64,000 nt of DNA from Bacteroidales bacterium UBA5371 (GTDB taxonomy: Bacteria > Bacteroidota > Bacteroidia > Bacteroidales > P3). Positions 63,322 through 64,000 of the stretch are shown here, one piece after another. Under the pieces are notes generated by a model. It had not been told where the DNA came from and ran no database searches. It saw nothing but the letters and a program-made list of their open reading frames with translations. Numbering within the stretch: position 1 is the first letter of the stretch; each line of letters starts with the position of its first letter. The stretch covers positions 1 to 64,000 of the forward strand of contig DHPF01000007.1 in assembly GCA_002407855.1 (NCBI GenBank), given 5' to 3'. Made by a program: the position numbers and the translations under genes.

Positions 63322-64000
63322 CTATTTATTTAATTGTTTTTCTATTTCTTTTGCTTCTTCTATCGTTATGCGTTTATCTTTATGGAATATAACAACAAAA
63401 GCGTCTTTATGCCCTTTTTCTCTTATCTTTGTTTTGTGTGTATTGGCAGAATCAAAATTATCAAACCTACCTGAGGTATATTTCCACATTTTGCCTTCTT
63501 TATACATCCATAAATCTTCTATTCCTTTAAATTTAGTATTATTCTCTCCAAATTTTGTTTCATTAGCAAAGAACTGAACCCTATATACTATGGTTTGATT
63601 ATTAGATTTTGTTTCTTTGTCTTCTTTGTTAGTTTCTTTTAGAGTTGTTGTATCTTTCTTTTGAAGGTCTTGCTTTATTTTCTTTGCTAATTCCTCTGCC
63701 TTTTTGGCTTCTTCTTTTTGTTTTTTCTCTTCTAATTCTTTTTGTTTACGTTTTTCTTCGGCAATTCGTTTCTCTTGTGCTTCTTTTTCTTTGGCTTCTT
63801 TGTCTTGAGCTATGGCTTCTTTTGGTATCAGGCTTTCAATTGAGGGGGTTTCTAAATTAGTGCCTTCAAGTCTTTGTTTGTATTGAAATATTGCTTGAAA
63901 AATGGAAGCTGCTATCTTGTATTGTCCTAACTGAGTATTGAGATATTTCTCTTCCCTTGCGTTTGAAATAAAGCCTATTTCGGTCAAAACTGCTGGAACA
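63322..64000 (-). CDS. N-acetylmuramoyl-L-alanine amidase with SPOR-like C-terminal domain (5' part outside the window)
   Basis: Partial: the frame is open to the right edge, and the visible part starts in VPAVLTEIGFISNAREEKYL, the C-terminal catalytic-Glu motif of Amidase_3 (AmiC) enzymes ('PAVLVE.GFISN..EE..L'). After the domain end comes a long charged helix (about residues 55-125, Lys/Glu-rich) and a C-terminal region (YRVQFFANETKFGENNTKFK ... KGHKDAFVVIFHKDKRI) with the layout of an SPOR domain, which targets denuded septal glycan. It cleaves stem peptides from glycan during daughter-cell separation. Apparent Leu/Met starts inside the window are not real starts. Confidence 0.87.
   Translation of the reverse strand, partial: VPAVLTEIGFISNAREEKYLNTQLGQYKIAASIFQAIFQYKQRLEGTNLETPSIESLIPKEAIAQDKEAKEKEAQEKRIAEEKRKQKELEEKKQKEEAKKAEELAKKIKQDLQKKDTTTLKETNKEDKETKSNNQTIVYRVQFFANETKFGENNTKFKGIEDLWMYKEGKMWKYTSGRFDNFDSANTHKTKIREKGHKDAFVVIFHKDKRITIEEAKEIEKQLNK

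Overview
The window is an AT-rich chromosomal segment of a Bacteroidota bacterium, most likely an anaerobic member of the Bacteroidales. Evidence: two secreted proteins with type IX secretion (T9SS) C-terminal sorting domains; repeated TAnnTTTG (-7) / TTTG (-33) promoter motifs typical of the phylum; the phylum-type dcw gene order without ddl between murC and ftsQ; paired OmpH/Skp genes beside bamA; and oxygen-sensitive metabolism (indolepyruvate:ferredoxin oxidoreductase, a NimA-like flavoprotein). No phage, plasmid or CRISPR locus is visible. The left edge has a decayed MutS-family fragment and a possible insertion-sequence end.

Layout. 0.4-8.7 kb (minus): a TetR-controlled export operon (TetR, TolC, HlyD, ABC ATPase, NimA-like flavoprotein, metallo-beta-lactamase hydrolase, second ABC ATPase, two ABC-2 permeases). 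It resembles E. coli cecR-ybhGFSR, but the two ATPase halves of YbhF are separate genes with two enzyme genes between them. 9-11.3 kb: iorBA. 11.6-16.9 kb: O-methyltransferase, alpha/beta hydrolase and M16 peptidase. 17.3-33.1 kb: dcw cluster mraZ-rsmH-ftsL-ftsI-murE-mraY-[MurD remnant]-ftsW-murG-murC-ftsQ-ftsA-ftsZ, then an FkbM methyltransferase. 33.5-39 kb: two convergent T9SS cargo genes flanking a 23-bp repeat array. 39-50.2 kb: housekeeping genes (pyrF, lipB, pyrC, zinc-ribbon protein, Nif3, purine nucleoside phosphorylase, lpxK, two lipoproteins, cysS, LolC/E-like permease, rbfA). 50.6 kb: tRNA-Leu(UAG) with promoter and terminator. 50.8-55.4 kb: two Skp-like chaperones, bamA, uppS. 55.6-64 kb: DUF4292 lipoprotein, apbE, TPR lipoprotein, nucleotidyltransferase, lytic transglycosylase, MCE protein, and an N-acetylmuramoyl-L-alanine amidase cut by the right edge.

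Two things stand out. (1) The murD position holds an intact 178-residue ORF that keeps only a MurD C-terminal-domain shape, has lost the central ATPase domain and has degenerate motifs; yet it sits 4 nt after mraY and 19 nt before ftsW, so it looks like a maintained gene rather than debris. (2) A family of degenerate tandem repeats with a nearly fixed 21-bp period (core AATCAA) recurs in at least six intergenic regions and also lies in frame inside ftsI, where three units encode three heptads (ESKDKRP, ESKDKLI, ESRDNKL) just before the PASTA domain. Related-looking arrays with 23-bp and 21-22-bp periods occur at 34.9-35.2 kb and 62.0 kb. Several of the arrays switch orientation at a palindromic centre. 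I do not recognise this family.

Together the genes describe envelope building and division: lipid II synthesis, septal proteins, outer-membrane assembly, undecaprenyl synthesis, lipid A, peptidoglycan hydrolases, lipid transport and a drug or lipid exporter, with some nucleotide and cofactor metabolism. Identifications come from reading motifs in the translations; no database search was run.
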